Below, one piece after another: positions 32,339 to 42,883 of a DNA stretch of 64,000 bases. The translations under genes and the position numbers were made by a program. Position 1 is the first letter of the stretch; the number at the start of each line of letters is the position of its first letter. The stretch comes from Lachnospiraceae bacterium (GTDB lineage: Bacteria > Bacillota > Clostridia > Lachnospirales > Lachnospiraceae): assembly GCA_009774375.1 (NCBI GenBank), contig VSNO01000002.1, positions 1-64,000 of the forward strand. The letters run 5' to 3'. A model generated the notes under the pieces. The model saw only the letters and a list, made by a program, of their open reading frames with translations. It was not told where the DNA came from and did no database searches.

Positions 32339-33796
32339 TTACTCTTCAAGATAAGTCATTGTTCCATTATTGGGATGAAGCGGATCGTAATCAGAGATCA
32401 CCAGCCTCTTGGTCGCCCCGGATGCAACGTCTGCGTCCAGCGCCTCATTGTAGCGGGTATTCAAATCCTCAATAGCATCATCGATATCCACATAATCCAT
32501 CACCGCATTCCAGAAAACAACACGATAGTCGTCGCCTGTCAGGTTGATCACTGGCGGCTGCGGATATACGGACTCATACTCCAGCATGGAGAAATCAGCC
32601 AGACGGCCGATCTTGGACTTGTCGATCACACCGTCCATGTAGGTGCTGATCGGCAGGCAGTAACCATTTTCCAGATAGCCCTTTATAAATTCCTCAGACT
32701 GGAAATACTGGATCACTTTCCACGCCTGGTCTTTTTTCTCTGAAGAAGACACGATCCCCCAGGACTTGGAAGGCGTCGTCTGCAGCGCACCCTTGATCTC
32801 GCCGGTGACTGAAGGCACAGGCGCTACACCCCACTCAAAATCCTTCACAGGGATCTGGTCTGTGAACACAGCCGCTTCCTGGGATGCATTGCTCCAAAGC
32901 GCAAACTGCCCCTCTGCGAACAGCGCTCTCATGTTATCCACAGCCTGCTGGTCAGGATATGCGATATCCTCGCTGATGAACCTCTGCCCCAGCTCCAGGA
33001 TCTCCCTGTATCCGCTGAAATCATACTTACCGTTTACATAGTCATAGTAGAAAACGCCTGAAACCTGAGCGGACATTTCCAGAAGACGCTCAAAAGGCGA
33101 GGACGAAGTAAAGCCGATCCCATAGGTATCGCCGCCGCCCTGCTCCGTGATGGCCTTTGCCATGTCAATGTAATCCTCTAATTTTGTCGGGATCTCTGTA
33201 TAGCCTGCCGCTTCAACCAGGTCTTTGTTGTACTCCACGCGCACGCCGGAACGCATACCGCTGTAGACGCCGTAAATATTTCCGTTCCTCAGGTTCAGAC
33301 CTTCATAAGCATGTTCGTAGGGTTCATTGACCTTCTGAAATGTCTCATCCGCATCAATATACTCGTTCAAAGGATCCAGAATGCCAGTGTCCGCAAACGT
33401 GTTTAACGGAAGGGAATTCGCACCCACCACATCCGGCGCTGTGCCGCCATTGTAGGCCAGAGCCAGCATATTCTGATAATCTTCGGTAATGACACTCAGG
33501 TTGATGAAGATCCCGTCAGCATTGCTCTGATTGTACTGGTCGATCATGGATTCCACATACTCCAGATCATGGCGGTCATTTGTCCAGACTTCAATGGTCG
33601 TCGCACCCTCCGGCGCCTGCGCCTCCTGTGTCTCCTGCCCGCCTGCAGGCTGTTCCTCGCTGTTTGCCGCCGATGCATCGCCTCCCGTGTTCTGTCCGTT
33701 GTCCGTGTTGGATGAAGCGGAATCATCCCCGCCGCATGCACACAGACTGGCAACCATCGCTGCTGTCAACATCATACTGATCAATTTCTTTTTCAT
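32339..33796 (-). CDS. Sugar ABC transporter substrate-binding lipoprotein
   Basis: 485 residues. Lipoprotein signal with SLCAC lipobox (Cys about residue 21), an Asn/Gln/Ser-rich linker, then a family 1 extracellular binding fold (IEVWTNDRHDLEYVESMI, GTAPDVVGANS, WGIVSSSEKKDQAWKVIQYF). It hands an oligosaccharide to the two permeases downstream. Divergent from the YesN/YesM-like system, which probably controls it. The GH set suggests a pectin-derived or mannose-containing ligand. Confidence 0.93.
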   Translation of the reverse strand: MKKKLISMMLTAAMVASLCACGGDDSASSNTDNGQNTGGDASAANSEEQPAGGQETQEAQAPEGATTIEVWTNDRHDLEYVESMIDQYNQSNADGIFINLSVITEDYQNMLALAYNGGTAPDVVGANSLPLNTFADTGILDPLNEYIDADETFQKVNEPYEHAYEGLNLRNGNIYGVYSGMRSGVRVEYNKDLVEAAGYTEIPTKLEDYIDMAKAITEQGGGDTYGIGFTSSSPFERLLEMSAQVSGVFYYDYVNGKYDFSGYREILELGQRFISEDIAYPDQQAVDNMRALFAEGQFALWSNASQEAAVFTDQIPVKDFEWGVAPVPSVTGEIKGALQTTPSKSWGIVSSSEKKDQAWKVIQYFQSEEFIKGYLENGYCLPISTYMDGVIDKSKIGRLADFSMLEYESVYPQPPVINLTGDDYRVVFWNAVMDYVDIDDAIEDLNTRYNEALDADVASGATKRLVISDYDPLHPNNGTMTYLEE

Positions 33797-34100
33797 GGTA
33801 TCCTCCTTTTTATGTAAAATTCCGCAAACCTAAGTTACGTTTTTATTTTATTCTTTTTTCCGCCGAAACCAAAGGACACTTTTCACTTACCATGTAACAA
33901 TTTCCATGTTTTTTTGTACCGAATGTATAATCATGCGACACCCGAACAACTATTTTCAGTGCAATGCAGACAGTCTGGGGTCAATAAAAGGATCGCCGCT
34001 GTCCTATTTGCACAAAAACGTGATCTTTCCCAGAAAAACACTCTTGTTTTATGATGCACCATATGATACACTTTTATTTATTTGGAGGAAGAGGACAGAT
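33797..34100. other. Divergent control region, 304 bp
   Basis: Lies between the binding-protein gene (minus) and the response-regulator gene (plus). TATAAT at 33926-33931 is a candidate plus-strand -10 box with a weak TTCCAT upstream. A T-rich stretch at 33839-33865 lies toward the minus gene. No repeat long enough to call an operator was found. Confidence 0.45.
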
Positions 34101-35705
34101 ATGGAAACCCAAAGCACATATTTGACTGCCATCCTGGCAGACGATGAGATCAGCATACTGAGAGAACTGGAAAATGCCATTGACTGGGCTGGGCTGGGGA
34201 TCCAGCTGGTCCGCCTAGCCACCAACGGGCAGGATGCCCTCGGCGCCATACTGGAATTTCGTCCGGATTTTGCCATCATTGACATAAAGATGCCGGATCT
34301 GGACGGCATCGAGGTGATCCAGAAAACCCGAAAGCTCGGGATCACGACCGATTTTATCATCCTGAGCGGCTACGACAGCTTTTCCTATGCCAAGGACGCC
34401 ATCCGCTACGGTGCAAAAGCTTACCTGTTGAAACCATTGGACAATTCCGAGCTGTATGACGCCATATACAGGACCTGTCTGGACCGCAGCCAGCAGAACA
34501 AAGGAAATCACAGCAGGCTGTACCGGGAAAAGCTGAACCTGAATTTTCTCAACAGGCTGCTGGACAGCAAGATCCTGGAGCAGAATATGATCGGACAGCT
34601 CCTGCAGAATACAGGGATCACCATCAGTGACAGTCCCTGCTATGTCTGCGTCCTGCTCTATGAGCAGAAGGACCAGCCGCTTCCGTACCAGCAGCTGATC
34701 CTCTGCCTGGACGAGGAATTTTCCCAGGAAAAACATATTTTCTGGAAACACGGCGAGAATCAGATCGTGGGCATATTGAACACGTCCGACAGCCTTCCTT
34801 TCCAAAATGCCATCAAATGTCAGACGGCCATCCGGAAACAGGAGCTTCCGATGCCCCTGATCGGCATCGGCGACGTGGTTTCCGGACTGATGGAGTGCTC
34901 CTATTCCTACAACCGGGCACTGACCTCCATCACCTACCGTCTGTACGACGACACCTCGGGGATCTTCGCATACGAGATCCTGTGCACTGTCCAGCCTGTC
35001 CTGAAACTGACGGATATCGACTATCTTCCCCTGGTGCAGTTTATCGTCCAGAAAGACCTGGAGAACATCCGCACGTTTTGCAATGACTTCATCGACCGGC
35101 TCCTCTATGTGCCCATGCCGCCTCCCAATTATGTTTTCAGTATGTGCTATTCCCTGTTTCATATGATAGAACAGGAGTTCACCTCCTTCTCCCATCAGGA
35201 GATCCCTTCGGAAGTGAACGCCCAGGACCTGTACCGCCTGACAAAGCTATCCCAGATCCGGGAGTGGATGAGAGACTCCTTCTGCCATCTCTCTGAGTTC
35301 ATTGATGCCGTGTACGGCTACGGCGGAAGCAAATACACGAAACCTCCCCAGAGCGGCGCAGAGTCAGATGATACCATCATACAAAAAGCCAAGGAGTTCA
35401 TTCATCAGAATATCACCAGCCATATTAAGATCGAGGACATTGCACAGCAGGTGCATTTGAGCCCTTCCTATTTTGCGATCTACTTTAAGAATAAGACCAA
35501 TATCAATCTGAGGGATTATCTGCTGACGGAAAAGATGGAATACGCCCGGCGGGCCCTGATGAATCCTAACACTTCCATCAACGAGGTGAGCTATAATATC
35601 GGATACGGGGATTACCGCTCCTTCTCACGGGCATTCAAGAATGTCCACGGCATTACCCCATCCGATTTTCAGGCAAAATATACCGACCGAACCCCAAAGG
35701 AGTGA
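34101..35705 (+). CDS. YesN-type response regulator with AraC DNA-binding domain
   Basis: 534 residues from the ATG at 34101, preceded by GGAGGAAGAGGA; upstream in-frame codons to 33906 have no site. Receiver domain with ILADDE, phospho-acceptor in FAIIDIKMPDLDG and K in GAKAYLLKPLD. A middle domain of about 250 residues, then two AraC helix-turn-helix units (IKIEDIAQQVHLSPSYFAIYF; INEVSYNIGYGDYRSFSRAF). Four bases separate it from the kinase gene. It probably activates the divergent importer operon. Confidence 0.93.
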   Translation: METQSTYLTAILADDEISILRELENAIDWAGLGIQLVRLATNGQDALGAILEFRPDFAIIDIKMPDLDGIEVIQKTRKLGITTDFIILSGYDSFSYAKDAIRYGAKAYLLKPLDNSELYDAIYRTCLDRSQQNKGNHSRLYREKLNLNFLNRLLDSKILEQNMIGQLLQNTGITISDSPCYVCVLLYEQKDQPLPYQQLILCLDEEFSQEKHIFWKHGENQIVGILNTSDSLPFQNAIKCQTAIRKQELPMPLIGIGDVVSGLMECSYSYNRALTSITYRLYDDTSGIFAYEILCTVQPVLKLTDIDYLPLVQFIVQKDLENIRTFCNDFIDRLLYVPMPPPNYVFSMCYSLFHMIEQEFTSFSHQEIPSEVNAQDLYRLTKLSQIREWMRDSFCHLSEFIDAVYGYGGSKYTKPPQSGAESDDTIIQKAKEFIHQNITSHIKIEDIAQQVHLSPSYFAIYFKNKTNINLRDYLLTEKMEYARRALMNPNTSINEVSYNIGYGDYRSFSRAFKNVHGITPSDFQAKYTDRTPKE

Positions 35706-35709
35706 CTCC

Positions 35710-37521
35710 ATGCTCAAAAAGTACAACAACCTTTCCCTTTTTTCCAAGATCAGTTTTGTCATGTGCGGGCTCGCCCTTGTCCTGAGCACAGTCATCACCC
35801 TGACCGCAGTGATCTATTACCGCTATATTTTTTCGGAGCGGTTGCTCGGCGGCATCCGGACAGCCACGATCAGCGCCGCAAACACGCTCGATATGAACTA
35901 TACGGACATCATCGAACGTTTTGTGCTCACCTGCGGCACCGAGAAATTTAAAGCCGATATCGAATATCTGTGTCTGGACAATCCTTCCTATCTCACCGCC
36001 AAAAGCATGGTGCAGGATGAACTCTCCACGCTGTCCAACTGCAATTATCTGGTCCATGGCGCCATGCTCCTCTCCGGCGACGGCATGACTGCCTACACGC
36101 TCTACAACGACACCCTCTATGAGACAGCGGAAGAGCTGTTCCCGCCGGAAGAGCTCTCACAGGTAAAGGGCATCTCCTTCCTGAAGGAGCGCAAAAGCCC
36201 TTTCCGCAGCCGGGTATCTGTCATTCCGATCGTGTTTCCGGTGAGCGTCATCACCCAGTATGTGGAGCTGGATCTCTCCGATTCTGCCCCGGACGCCTAC
36301 GTGATCATCTTTATCGACTCCTCCAAGCTGCAGACCTGTCTGAACCTGACCAACGTGAGTGATTCGGAGAACGTTTACTATCTGCTGACCGCCGACGGAT
36401 GCCTTCTGAACAGCCCCTCCTCCGAGGAGACAGCGGATGTCTCAGCGATCCTTGAGGATGAGCGGACAAAGGAACTGCTCAACCAGGCGACATGGAACAC
36501 TTCTGACTGCAGCACCTTCGTCAGCCCGGACTGCTATGTGGCCGCTTACGGACTGCGCTACGGGGATATGATCCTGCTCAACTATGCCCATCGGGAAACA
36601 CTTCTGGATATTTTCGGCAAGACCGGTTTTACCCTCCTGCTGCTCCTGCTGCTCCTGGTATTCTTTTTGCTGACGGTCGCCTTCCTCATGACGCGCTACA
36701 TCACCCGCCCTGTCAACAGGCTGGTGGAAGCAGTCCACCAGATCGAGGAGAACCGCTACACTGAAAAACTGAAATTCTCTGACAATGACGAGATCGGCCA
36801 GCTCGGCTCTGCCATCAACAATATGCATGACACCATCCGCCGGCAGATGATCCGCATCAAGCAGGAGGAGGCAGAGAAGTACAAGACCCAGGTACAGCTC
36901 CTGACAGAACAGATCAATCCCCACTTTCTCTATAATACCCTGGAATGCATCCAGTCGGAAGTGCTGCACGGAAACTCAAACACCGCCACGAACATGATCC
37001 AGTATCTGGCGGAATACCTGCGCATCGGTCTCTCTTACGGAGCCGATCTGATCACCATCTCCAATGAGCTGCGCCATGCGGACGTGTATATCAAGCTGAT
37101 GAACCAGCGCTTCCAGCAGTCGATCATATTCCTGTACAAGCCTTCCCCGGAACTGAACCAGCGGCTGATCCCCAAGACCATCCTGCAGCCTCTTGTGGAA
37201 AACTCGATCCGTCACGGTTTTGGCATCGACGCATCCGGGATCCCCATATCCGTCCCCACCATCGAGATCAGCTTTCACGCTGCCGGAGACCGCCTGTCCA
37301 TCGGCGTGATCGACAACGGCAGCGGATTTGACGTGAAGGCCGTGGAGGCGATCACCCTGGACAGCCATGCCGAGGACAGCAAAGGGCATGTAGGGCTTCA
37401 CAACATTTACCACCGTCTTGTTACATATTACGGGAAAGAGAATGTACAGTTCTCCTTCAGCTCGATCCCCTACTACCGCAACGAGATCCTCATCAGCATC
37501 CCGTTGACAACAGAGGAATAG
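35710..37521 (+). CDS. YesM-type sensor histidine kinase
   Basis: 604 residues from the ATG at 35710 (AAAGGAG upstream). Helix 1 near 13-35, an extracytoplasmic dCache-like region of about 260 residues, helix 2 (TLLLLLLLLVFFLLTVAFLM), HAMP, then the His_kinase domain with EQINPHFLYNTLE and the ATPase motifs LQPLVENSIRHG and DNGSGF. YesM kinases usually sense extracellular glycan fragments or the loaded binding protein. Confidence 0.93.
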   Translation: MLKKYNNLSLFSKISFVMCGLALVLSTVITLTAVIYYRYIFSERLLGGIRTATISAANTLDMNYTDIIERFVLTCGTEKFKADIEYLCLDNPSYLTAKSMVQDELSTLSNCNYLVHGAMLLSGDGMTAYTLYNDTLYETAEELFPPEELSQVKGISFLKERKSPFRSRVSVIPIVFPVSVITQYVELDLSDSAPDAYVIIFIDSSKLQTCLNLTNVSDSENVYYLLTADGCLLNSPSSEETADVSAILEDERTKELLNQATWNTSDCSTFVSPDCYVAAYGLRYGDMILLNYAHRETLLDIFGKTGFTLLLLLLLLVFFLLTVAFLMTRYITRPVNRLVEAVHQIEENRYTEKLKFSDNDEIGQLGSAINNMHDTIRRQMIRIKQEEAEKYKTQVQLLTEQINPHFLYNTLECIQSEVLHGNSNTATNMIQYLAEYLRIGLSYGADLITISNELRHADVYIKLMNQRFQQSIIFLYKPSPELNQRLIPKTILQPLVENSIRHGFGIDASGIPISVPTIEISFHAAGDRLSIGVIDNGSGFDVKAVEAITLDSHAEDSKGHVGLHNIYHRLVTYYGKENVQFSFSSIPYYRNEILISIPLTTEE

Positions 37522-37528
37522 GGATCGA

Positions 37529-37570
37529 CAAAAAATCACTTGCAGATTAAAATCTGCAAGTGATTTTTTA
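37529..37570. terminator. Bidirectional terminator, perfect 14-bp stem
   Basis: ATCACTTGCAGATT pairs with AATCTGCAAGTGAT around AA, with an A-run before and a T-run after, so it works on both strands between the convergent kinase and GH36 genes. Confidence 0.95.
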
Positions 37571-37585
37571 TGTGCATGTGAGCGC

Positions 37586-39775
37586 TTACTCCACCTCTTT
37601 CACACGCTCAAAATATTTCTGATACGCCAGGTACTCCCCCATCTGCACCGGCATCGGGATTCCGGCGCGCATCAGCGCGGAGCCATAATACGCTGTGCCA
37701 GTCTCCATATCCCTGTAAACCGCGTCCGCCTCCAGCCCTTTCAGCCTGACATAGCTCACGGTCATGTTTCCATGGATCTCCTGCATCACCACGTTCAGCA
37801 GTACCTGTTCCCTGTCCTCCGACACGAACGCCCACGCCGCGCATTCGTCCTCGAACGGATCGGACAGACGGTAGTAATCCCCGCTGCAGATCAGCGCCTC
37901 GTATTTCCTGTAGCATGCGATCTGCTTCCTGATCTCATCCTTCTCCCCGCCGGAGAGCGTCTCGGGATCCAGCTCATAGCCGAACGTTCCCGCCATCGCC
38001 ACGACGCCTCTCGTGTGCAGGCTCACACTTCTCCCCGTCTGATGGTTCGGCACTGCGGACACATGGGAACCGACGACGGACACCGGGTAAAAGAAGGACG
38101 TTCCGTACTGGATCCGCAGCCGGTCGACCGCATCCGTGTTGTCGCTGCACCAGATCTGCGGCGTATAATAGAGCATGCCGGCATCGAACCGTCCGCCGCC
38201 CCCGCTGCATCCCTCGATCAGCAGATCGGGATACCGCCGGATCAGCTTTTCGAGAAAATCGTAGACGCCCAGCACATAGTCGTATGTGACCTTCCCCTGT
38301 TCCCGCTCCGCGGAATAGATATCTGTAATGCTCCGGTTCATGTCCCACTTCACATACTCGATATTTCCCTGATCCAGCACCTTGCAGATCTGGTCAAACA
38401 CATGGTTTCTCACGTCCTCCCTGGAAAAATCCAGCACCAGCTGGTTGCGCGAGAGGACAGGTTTTCTCCCCGGGATCTGTACAGCCCAGTCCGGATGCTG
38501 CCGGTAGACATCGCTGTCCTTTGACACCATTTCCGGCTCGATCCAGATACCGAACTTGACTCCTGCCGCATTGACCTGCCGGACAAGCTCTCCCAGCGTA
38601 CAGCCCAGCTTCTCCTCGTTGACCTGCCAGTCCCCTAGCCCGCTGTTGTCGTCGTTGCGCTTGCCAAACCAGCCGTCGTCCATCACCACCATGTCGATGC
38701 CCAGCTCCGCCGCCTCACGCGCCAGCCTGCAGATCGTCTCTCCGCTGAAATCAAAGTACGCCGCCTCCCAGCTGTTGATCAGCACCGGTCTTGGCTGATG
38801 GCTGTATTTTCCCCTGCAGAGATGTTTCCGGATACAGCGGTGATATCTCCCCGACAGACCGGCAAACCCGTCCGCCGAGTGACACAGGATCGTCTCAGGT
38901 ATCACAAGGGCCTCCCCCTTTTCGAGCGGGTAGTGAAACAGGTCGCTGTGCAGTCCCATCAGGGCTCTCGTCTGTCCATACTGGTCCTGTTCTACCTCGC
39001 ACATGAAATTACCGCTGTAGACAAAGACCATGCCGTAACAGCTCCCCGCGTCCTCCGTCGCGTGCTTCTCAGCAAGGATCACTGCCGGATTGTACTGATG
39101 GCTGGAAGTCCCCCTTCGGCTCCCGATCATCTGGCACCCATGCGCGGCCGGCGTTCTCTGGAAATTGCGTTCCATCGCATGCCGCCCGTAAAAACTGATG
39201 AAGTCATAGTCCCCGCTGATAAGATCCAGACATGCCGATGACGCCTTTTCCACACAGATCGGATCGGAACCGGTGTTTCTGATCTCGGCGCTCCTCGTGA
39301 TGATGTCATCCTCCTCGAGCACACCGTACCAGAGCCGTACCAGCACGCCGCCCACCGGATCCTCCAGCGTGATCTCCAGCGTCTCCGCCTCGTCGTCAGC
39401 CGCATACACAGCAGGAAGTCCCTTCAATGCGTATTTTCCCCTTTTGATCTCATGGCTGACATAGCGCAGATCACAGTACTCGGAACCGTCCGCGTTGCGT
39501 ATCACAAGGGCGGCGCTGCGGTAATCGCCCGCGCCCGCCTGCGGATACTCCTGCGGCAGGACGTCCAGAGAGTATGTCCTGTCATTCCCGGCATCCGCCG
39601 GGTTTCCCGAAAATCCTCTGTCATAGTAGGTCAGGAGGTACTCCATGCTCCCGGATACCCTCGCCCCGTAATACAGATGTAACAGGAAACCCAGCGCATC
39701 CACCTTCATCTGGTATGTCGTGTGTTTTGTGTTCAATGTAAACAAATGATTTTCCCGTTGATACTGAATTGCCAT
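37586..39775 (-). CDS. GH36 alpha-galactosidase
   Basis: 729 residues, the usual length of tetrameric GH36 enzymes. An N-terminal beta-sandwich, a catalytic barrel with the nucleophile in YVKWDMNR (Asp478) and acid/base Asp in CSDNTD (Asp545), and CSGGGGRFD. No signal peptide: raffinose-, stachyose- or galactomannan-derived oligosaccharides are cleaved after import. It follows the importer permeases by 18 bases and forms one operon with them. Confidence 0.96.
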   Translation of the reverse strand: MAIQYQRENHLFTLNTKHTTYQMKVDALGFLLHLYYGARVSGSMEYLLTYYDRGFSGNPADAGNDRTYSLDVLPQEYPQAGAGDYRSAALVIRNADGSEYCDLRYVSHEIKRGKYALKGLPAVYAADDEAETLEITLEDPVGGVLVRLWYGVLEEDDIITRSAEIRNTGSDPICVEKASSACLDLISGDYDFISFYGRHAMERNFQRTPAAHGCQMIGSRRGTSSHQYNPAVILAEKHATEDAGSCYGMVFVYSGNFMCEVEQDQYGQTRALMGLHSDLFHYPLEKGEALVIPETILCHSADGFAGLSGRYHRCIRKHLCRGKYSHQPRPVLINSWEAAYFDFSGETICRLAREAAELGIDMVVMDDGWFGKRNDDNSGLGDWQVNEEKLGCTLGELVRQVNAAGVKFGIWIEPEMVSKDSDVYRQHPDWAVQIPGRKPVLSRNQLVLDFSREDVRNHVFDQICKVLDQGNIEYVKWDMNRSITDIYSAEREQGKVTYDYVLGVYDFLEKLIRRYPDLLIEGCSGGGGRFDAGMLYYTPQIWCSDNTDAVDRLRIQYGTSFFYPVSVVGSHVSAVPNHQTGRSVSLHTRGVVAMAGTFGYELDPETLSGGEKDEIRKQIACYRKYEALICSGDYYRLSDPFEDECAAWAFVSEDREQVLLNVVMQEIHGNMTVSYVRLKGLEADAVYRDMETGTAYYGSALMRAGIPMPVQMGEYLAYQKYFERVKEVE

Positions 39776-39793
39776 ACGCTCTTTTCTCTCCTA

Positions 39794-40639
39794 TTACTTC
39801 ACGGCACCGTTCACGACACCGTTCAGGATCTGTTTCTGGCAGATGACATAGAAGATCAGTATCGGGATCAGTGACAATAGATAAGACGCAAATGCCAGAT
39901 TATAGTTCGTTCCAAACTGTGTCTGGAAGTTCAGCTGCGCTAACGGCAGGGTGTTCTGGTCTGATCCCGCCAGGATCACGAGCGGCGTCATGACATCGTT
40001 CCACACAGCAAGCGCTGTCAGCACCGCGACCGTGGCATGCATCGGGCGCATGATCGGGAAAATGATCTTCCAGTAAGTCCTCCACGTCGAAGCCCCGTCG
40101 ACCTTCGCCGCCTCCTCCAGCGCCATCGGAATGTTCACCAGATAGCCCGAGTACAGGAGGATATTCATCGGCATGTAGAAGACGACATACAGGAGGATCA
40201 CGCCGAACCAGTTCGCCAGTCCCATCTCCGCCGTCTGCTTTGCCAGCGGCATCATCAGGATCGCGAACGGCACGAACATACCGCTGACGATAAACAGATA
40301 GACAAAGCTGTAAAATTTGCTGTGGCTCTTGTTCCTGCCCAGCGCATACCCCATCAGGGAATGAACCGCGATGGACAGCACGACTGTCGATATCGTGATC
40401 AGCAAGCTGTTCTTCAGGGAGTTCCAGAAGTCGGTCACACGCATCGCCTCCCTGAAATTGTCAAGGCTCCAGGTCTTGGGAAGCGACAGGATGCCGCTGA
40501 CGCTGTTGGTCATCTCAGACGGCTGCTTGAACGCGATGACCAGCGTCATATACAGCGGGAAAACGATCGCGGAAAGTCCTAAGATCAGCACGACCATCGC
40601 TGTCCAGTTTGTTTTCTTCGTCATACCTTCCTTCATCAT
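39794..40639 (-). CDS. Carbohydrate ABC transporter permease (MalG type)
   Basis: 281 residues, six helices, EAA loop ALEEAAKVDGASTWRTYWKI and C-terminal LNGVVNGAVK. CUT1 permease that overlaps the stop of the MalF-type gene by four bases. Serves import of alpha-galactosides, judged from the adjoining GH36 gene. No ATPase gene is nearby. Confidence 0.94.
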   Translation of the reverse strand: MMKEGMTKKTNWTAMVVLILGLSAIVFPLYMTLVIAFKQPSEMTNSVSGILSLPKTWSLDNFREAMRVTDFWNSLKNSLLITISTVVLSIAVHSLMGYALGRNKSHSKFYSFVYLFIVSGMFVPFAILMMPLAKQTAEMGLANWFGVILLYVVFYMPMNILLYSGYLVNIPMALEEAAKVDGASTWRTYWKIIFPIMRPMHATVAVLTALAVWNDVMTPLVILAGSDQNTLPLAQLNFQTQFGTNYNLAFASYLLSLIPILIFYVICQKQILNGVVNGAVK

Positions 40640-41502
40640 AACTGCTCCTCCTTCTTACCGGTAAATTTCATCTGTGCTACAGAGACTGTCACGATCACCA
40701 AAAAGAATATCACGGCGTTGGCGCTCTGGAAACCGAACTGTCCGCCCGACATACCGTTGTTGTAAATCAGGTATGAGATGGACTCCGTGCTCTGCGCCGG
40801 GCCGCCCTTTGTCAATGCCATGATCTGGTCAAACACCATCAGGAAATTCTTCACGCACAGCACCATGTTGATCGAGAAGAACGGGATGATCAGCGGGAAT
40901 GTCAGATAGCGGAACTGCTTCCAGCCTGTGGCGCCGTCCAGTCCGCCCGCCTCGTACACGTCCTCCGGCACCGTCTGCAGACCAGATATGTAGATGATCG
41001 TGTTCATCGCGACCGCCTGCCATGCGCAGACGATCATGATCCCGATCCACGCCGAATCCGGGTCTGACAACATACTCCTGCTCATCGCATCCGAGCCGAT
41101 CATGGAGCCGATCGCCGGAAGGATGTAGGTAAAGAAATAGTTGAAAATATAACCTACAACGAGCGCACCCAGGATGTTCGGCAGAAAGTATGCGCCCCTG
41201 AAAAAGCTCTTGGCGCGTATCTTGCTGTTCAACGCCAGCGCCAGGATCAGGCTGACCACGTTCACCACGACGGTCGACACGATCGCGAGCTTAAAGGTAA
41301 ACAGATACGATTTTCCGACACGCGCGTCAGAAAACAGGTCGATGTAGTTGCGGAATCCCACCCAGTCGTAACTGCCAAATCCCTTAAAATTTGTGAAGCT
41401 GTAGATCACACCGCGAATCAGCGGGATCGTGTTGAAGCAGACAAACAGCGCCAGTATCGGAATCGTGATCAGCATAAACGTCCTTTTTCTCTCATTCTTC
41501 AT
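40636..41502 (-). CDS. Carbohydrate ABC transporter permease (MalF type)
   Basis: 288 residues, six helices, EAA loop YEAGGLDGATGWKQFRYLTF. The usual Ala is replaced by Gly-Gly in the EAA motif. CUT1 partner of the 39794-40639 permease, 18 bases after the binding-protein gene. Confidence 0.94.
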   Translation of the reverse strand: MKNERKRTFMLITIPILALFVCFNTIPLIRGVIYSFTNFKGFGSYDWVGFRNYIDLFSDARVGKSYLFTFKLAIVSTVVVNVVSLILALALNSKIRAKSFFRGAYFLPNILGALVVGYIFNYFFTYILPAIGSMIGSDAMSRSMLSDPDSAWIGIMIVCAWQAVAMNTIIYISGLQTVPEDVYEAGGLDGATGWKQFRYLTFPLIIPFFSINMVLCVKNFLMVFDQIMALTKGGPAQSTESISYLIYNNGMSGGQFGFQSANAVIFFLVIVTVSVAQMKFTGKKEEQL

Positions 41503-41520
41503 ATTTTCACACCCCTTCTC

Positions 41521-42801
41521 CTAATTTCCATGATTTTTTTCGTAATCCTGTACCAGCCGGATAATGTCCCTGTTGTAGCGCAGCCAGTCCGTGTCGAACT
41601 TCAGCAAAAACGCGTCCACATCCTTCTGGAGCAGGAACGTCTGGATCTGCGCGTCCACCGCCATCTCCGACGGATAATAGTGATCCTGGTAGTCCGTCAT
41701 CCTGCCCTCCGCGATATGCTGCGTCATGCCGTCCAGCATCGGTGACAGGGCAAAATCCCCCTCCTTGCACGGAATCGCGATCTGCGCGTCGATATACTGC
41801 TGAATATTCTCCTCCTCGTACAGGAAATCCAGCACCGCGTACGCGGCATCCTTGTTCTTGCAGTCCGCCATCACACAGAACTGGAGATCGATACCGGAGT
41901 TGAGCGTGTTCAGATCCGCGCTGTCGTTCGCCGGCATCACGAAGGAATCAATGTTCAGATCCGGATTCACTGATAAGATCTGCGGGATCGCATAACTTCC
42001 GATGGGATACATCGCCGCCTCCCCGCGCGCAAATGCGGTGCAGGCGTCATTGTAGCCGTATGCGAACGGATCGTCCACCGCATACTGCAGCAGGTCCAGA
42101 TACTTTTCCGACACCTCCCTGTACTCCCTGGCAAAGTTCGTCTCACCCCTGTTGACCTGTTTGGTCACATCAGCCGGTGCGAGGCTGACCGCCATCGCGT
42201 TCCACGGTGCGAGACATGTCCATGTGTCCTTGAACCCGAAATAAAACGGCAGGATCCCCTCCGACTGGATCTCGGCGCACAGCGCGGTGAACTCCGACCA
42301 GTTCTGCGGGATCTCCCAGCCATGCTCCGCGAACATATCCCTGTTGTAGAGCACCCCCGCGGCGTTCGCCACATACGGGACCGCGTAGGAACCATCTGTC
42401 GGAACCAGCTCCAGCGCCTCATCGATATCCCGGTACGCCTGCTTGATGTTCTGCAGTCCCGGGTAATCCGATACATCTGCGAGGATCTCGGCGTCCACAA
42501 AATAAGAATAGTTGATATCCCCTCCGATCCCGATGATGTCCGGGTAGTCTTCACGGATAAACCTCGTTCTTAAAATCGTCATTGCGTCATTTGGAGAACT
42601 GATCTTCAGTTGAATATCGTCGTGCTCTGCATTGAACTTCTCTTCCAATGCATCAAAGTAACCCGCCGCTTCCGGCTTGTACTGGACGATCTCAATCTGT
42701 GTCTTGCCGCTGTCACCGGAAGATGCACAGCCCTGCATGCACACTGCCGATGCCGCACAGCATAATGATATGCCGAAGTACCCTATTGCTTTTCCTTTCA
42801 T
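41521..42801 (-). CDS. Sugar ABC transporter substrate-binding lipoprotein
   Basis: 426 residues from the ATG at 42801, which has AAAGGAG upstream; the in-frame start at 42867 would bury the signal. Lipobox MQGC after a short hydrophobic segment, then a binding-protein fold (IEIVQYKPEAAGYFDALEEK, DIIGIGGDINYSYF, AVLDFLYEEENIQQYI). First gene of the alpha-galactoside importer operon, divergent from an AraC regulator. Confidence 0.93.
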   Translation of the reverse strand: MKGKAIGYFGISLCCAASAVCMQGCASSGDSGKTQIEIVQYKPEAAGYFDALEEKFNAEHDDIQLKISSPNDAMTILRTRFIREDYPDIIGIGGDINYSYFVDAEILADVSDYPGLQNIKQAYRDIDEALELVPTDGSYAVPYVANAAGVLYNRDMFAEHGWEIPQNWSEFTALCAEIQSEGILPFYFGFKDTWTCLAPWNAMAVSLAPADVTKQVNRGETNFAREYREVSEKYLDLLQYAVDDPFAYGYNDACTAFARGEAAMYPIGSYAIPQILSVNPDLNIDSFVMPANDSADLNTLNSGIDLQFCVMADCKNKDAAYAVLDFLYEEENIQQYIDAQIAIPCKEGDFALSPMLDGMTQHIAEGRMTDYQDHYYPSEMAVDAQIQTFLLQKDVDAFLLKFDTDWLRYNRDIIRLVQDYEKNHGN

Positions 42802-42883
42802 ACTACTTTCTCCTTTCTTTTTGATATAAAAATCATAACATATCATTATGCTATCCGTAAATGGCACTATTTCGCATGTTTTA

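Noticed and set aside
31329..32354. Plus-strand open frame of 341 codons
   Set aside because: Antisense to the MalF-type permease gene; His/Arg/Asp-rich composition of an antisense frame.
33906..34100. Upstream extension of the YesN-type regulator
   Set aside because: No homology-like sequence before METQST and a strong ribosome site stands just before 34101.
34215..35195. Minus-strand open frame of 326 codons
   Set aside because: Antisense to the YesN-type regulator gene, no ribosome site.
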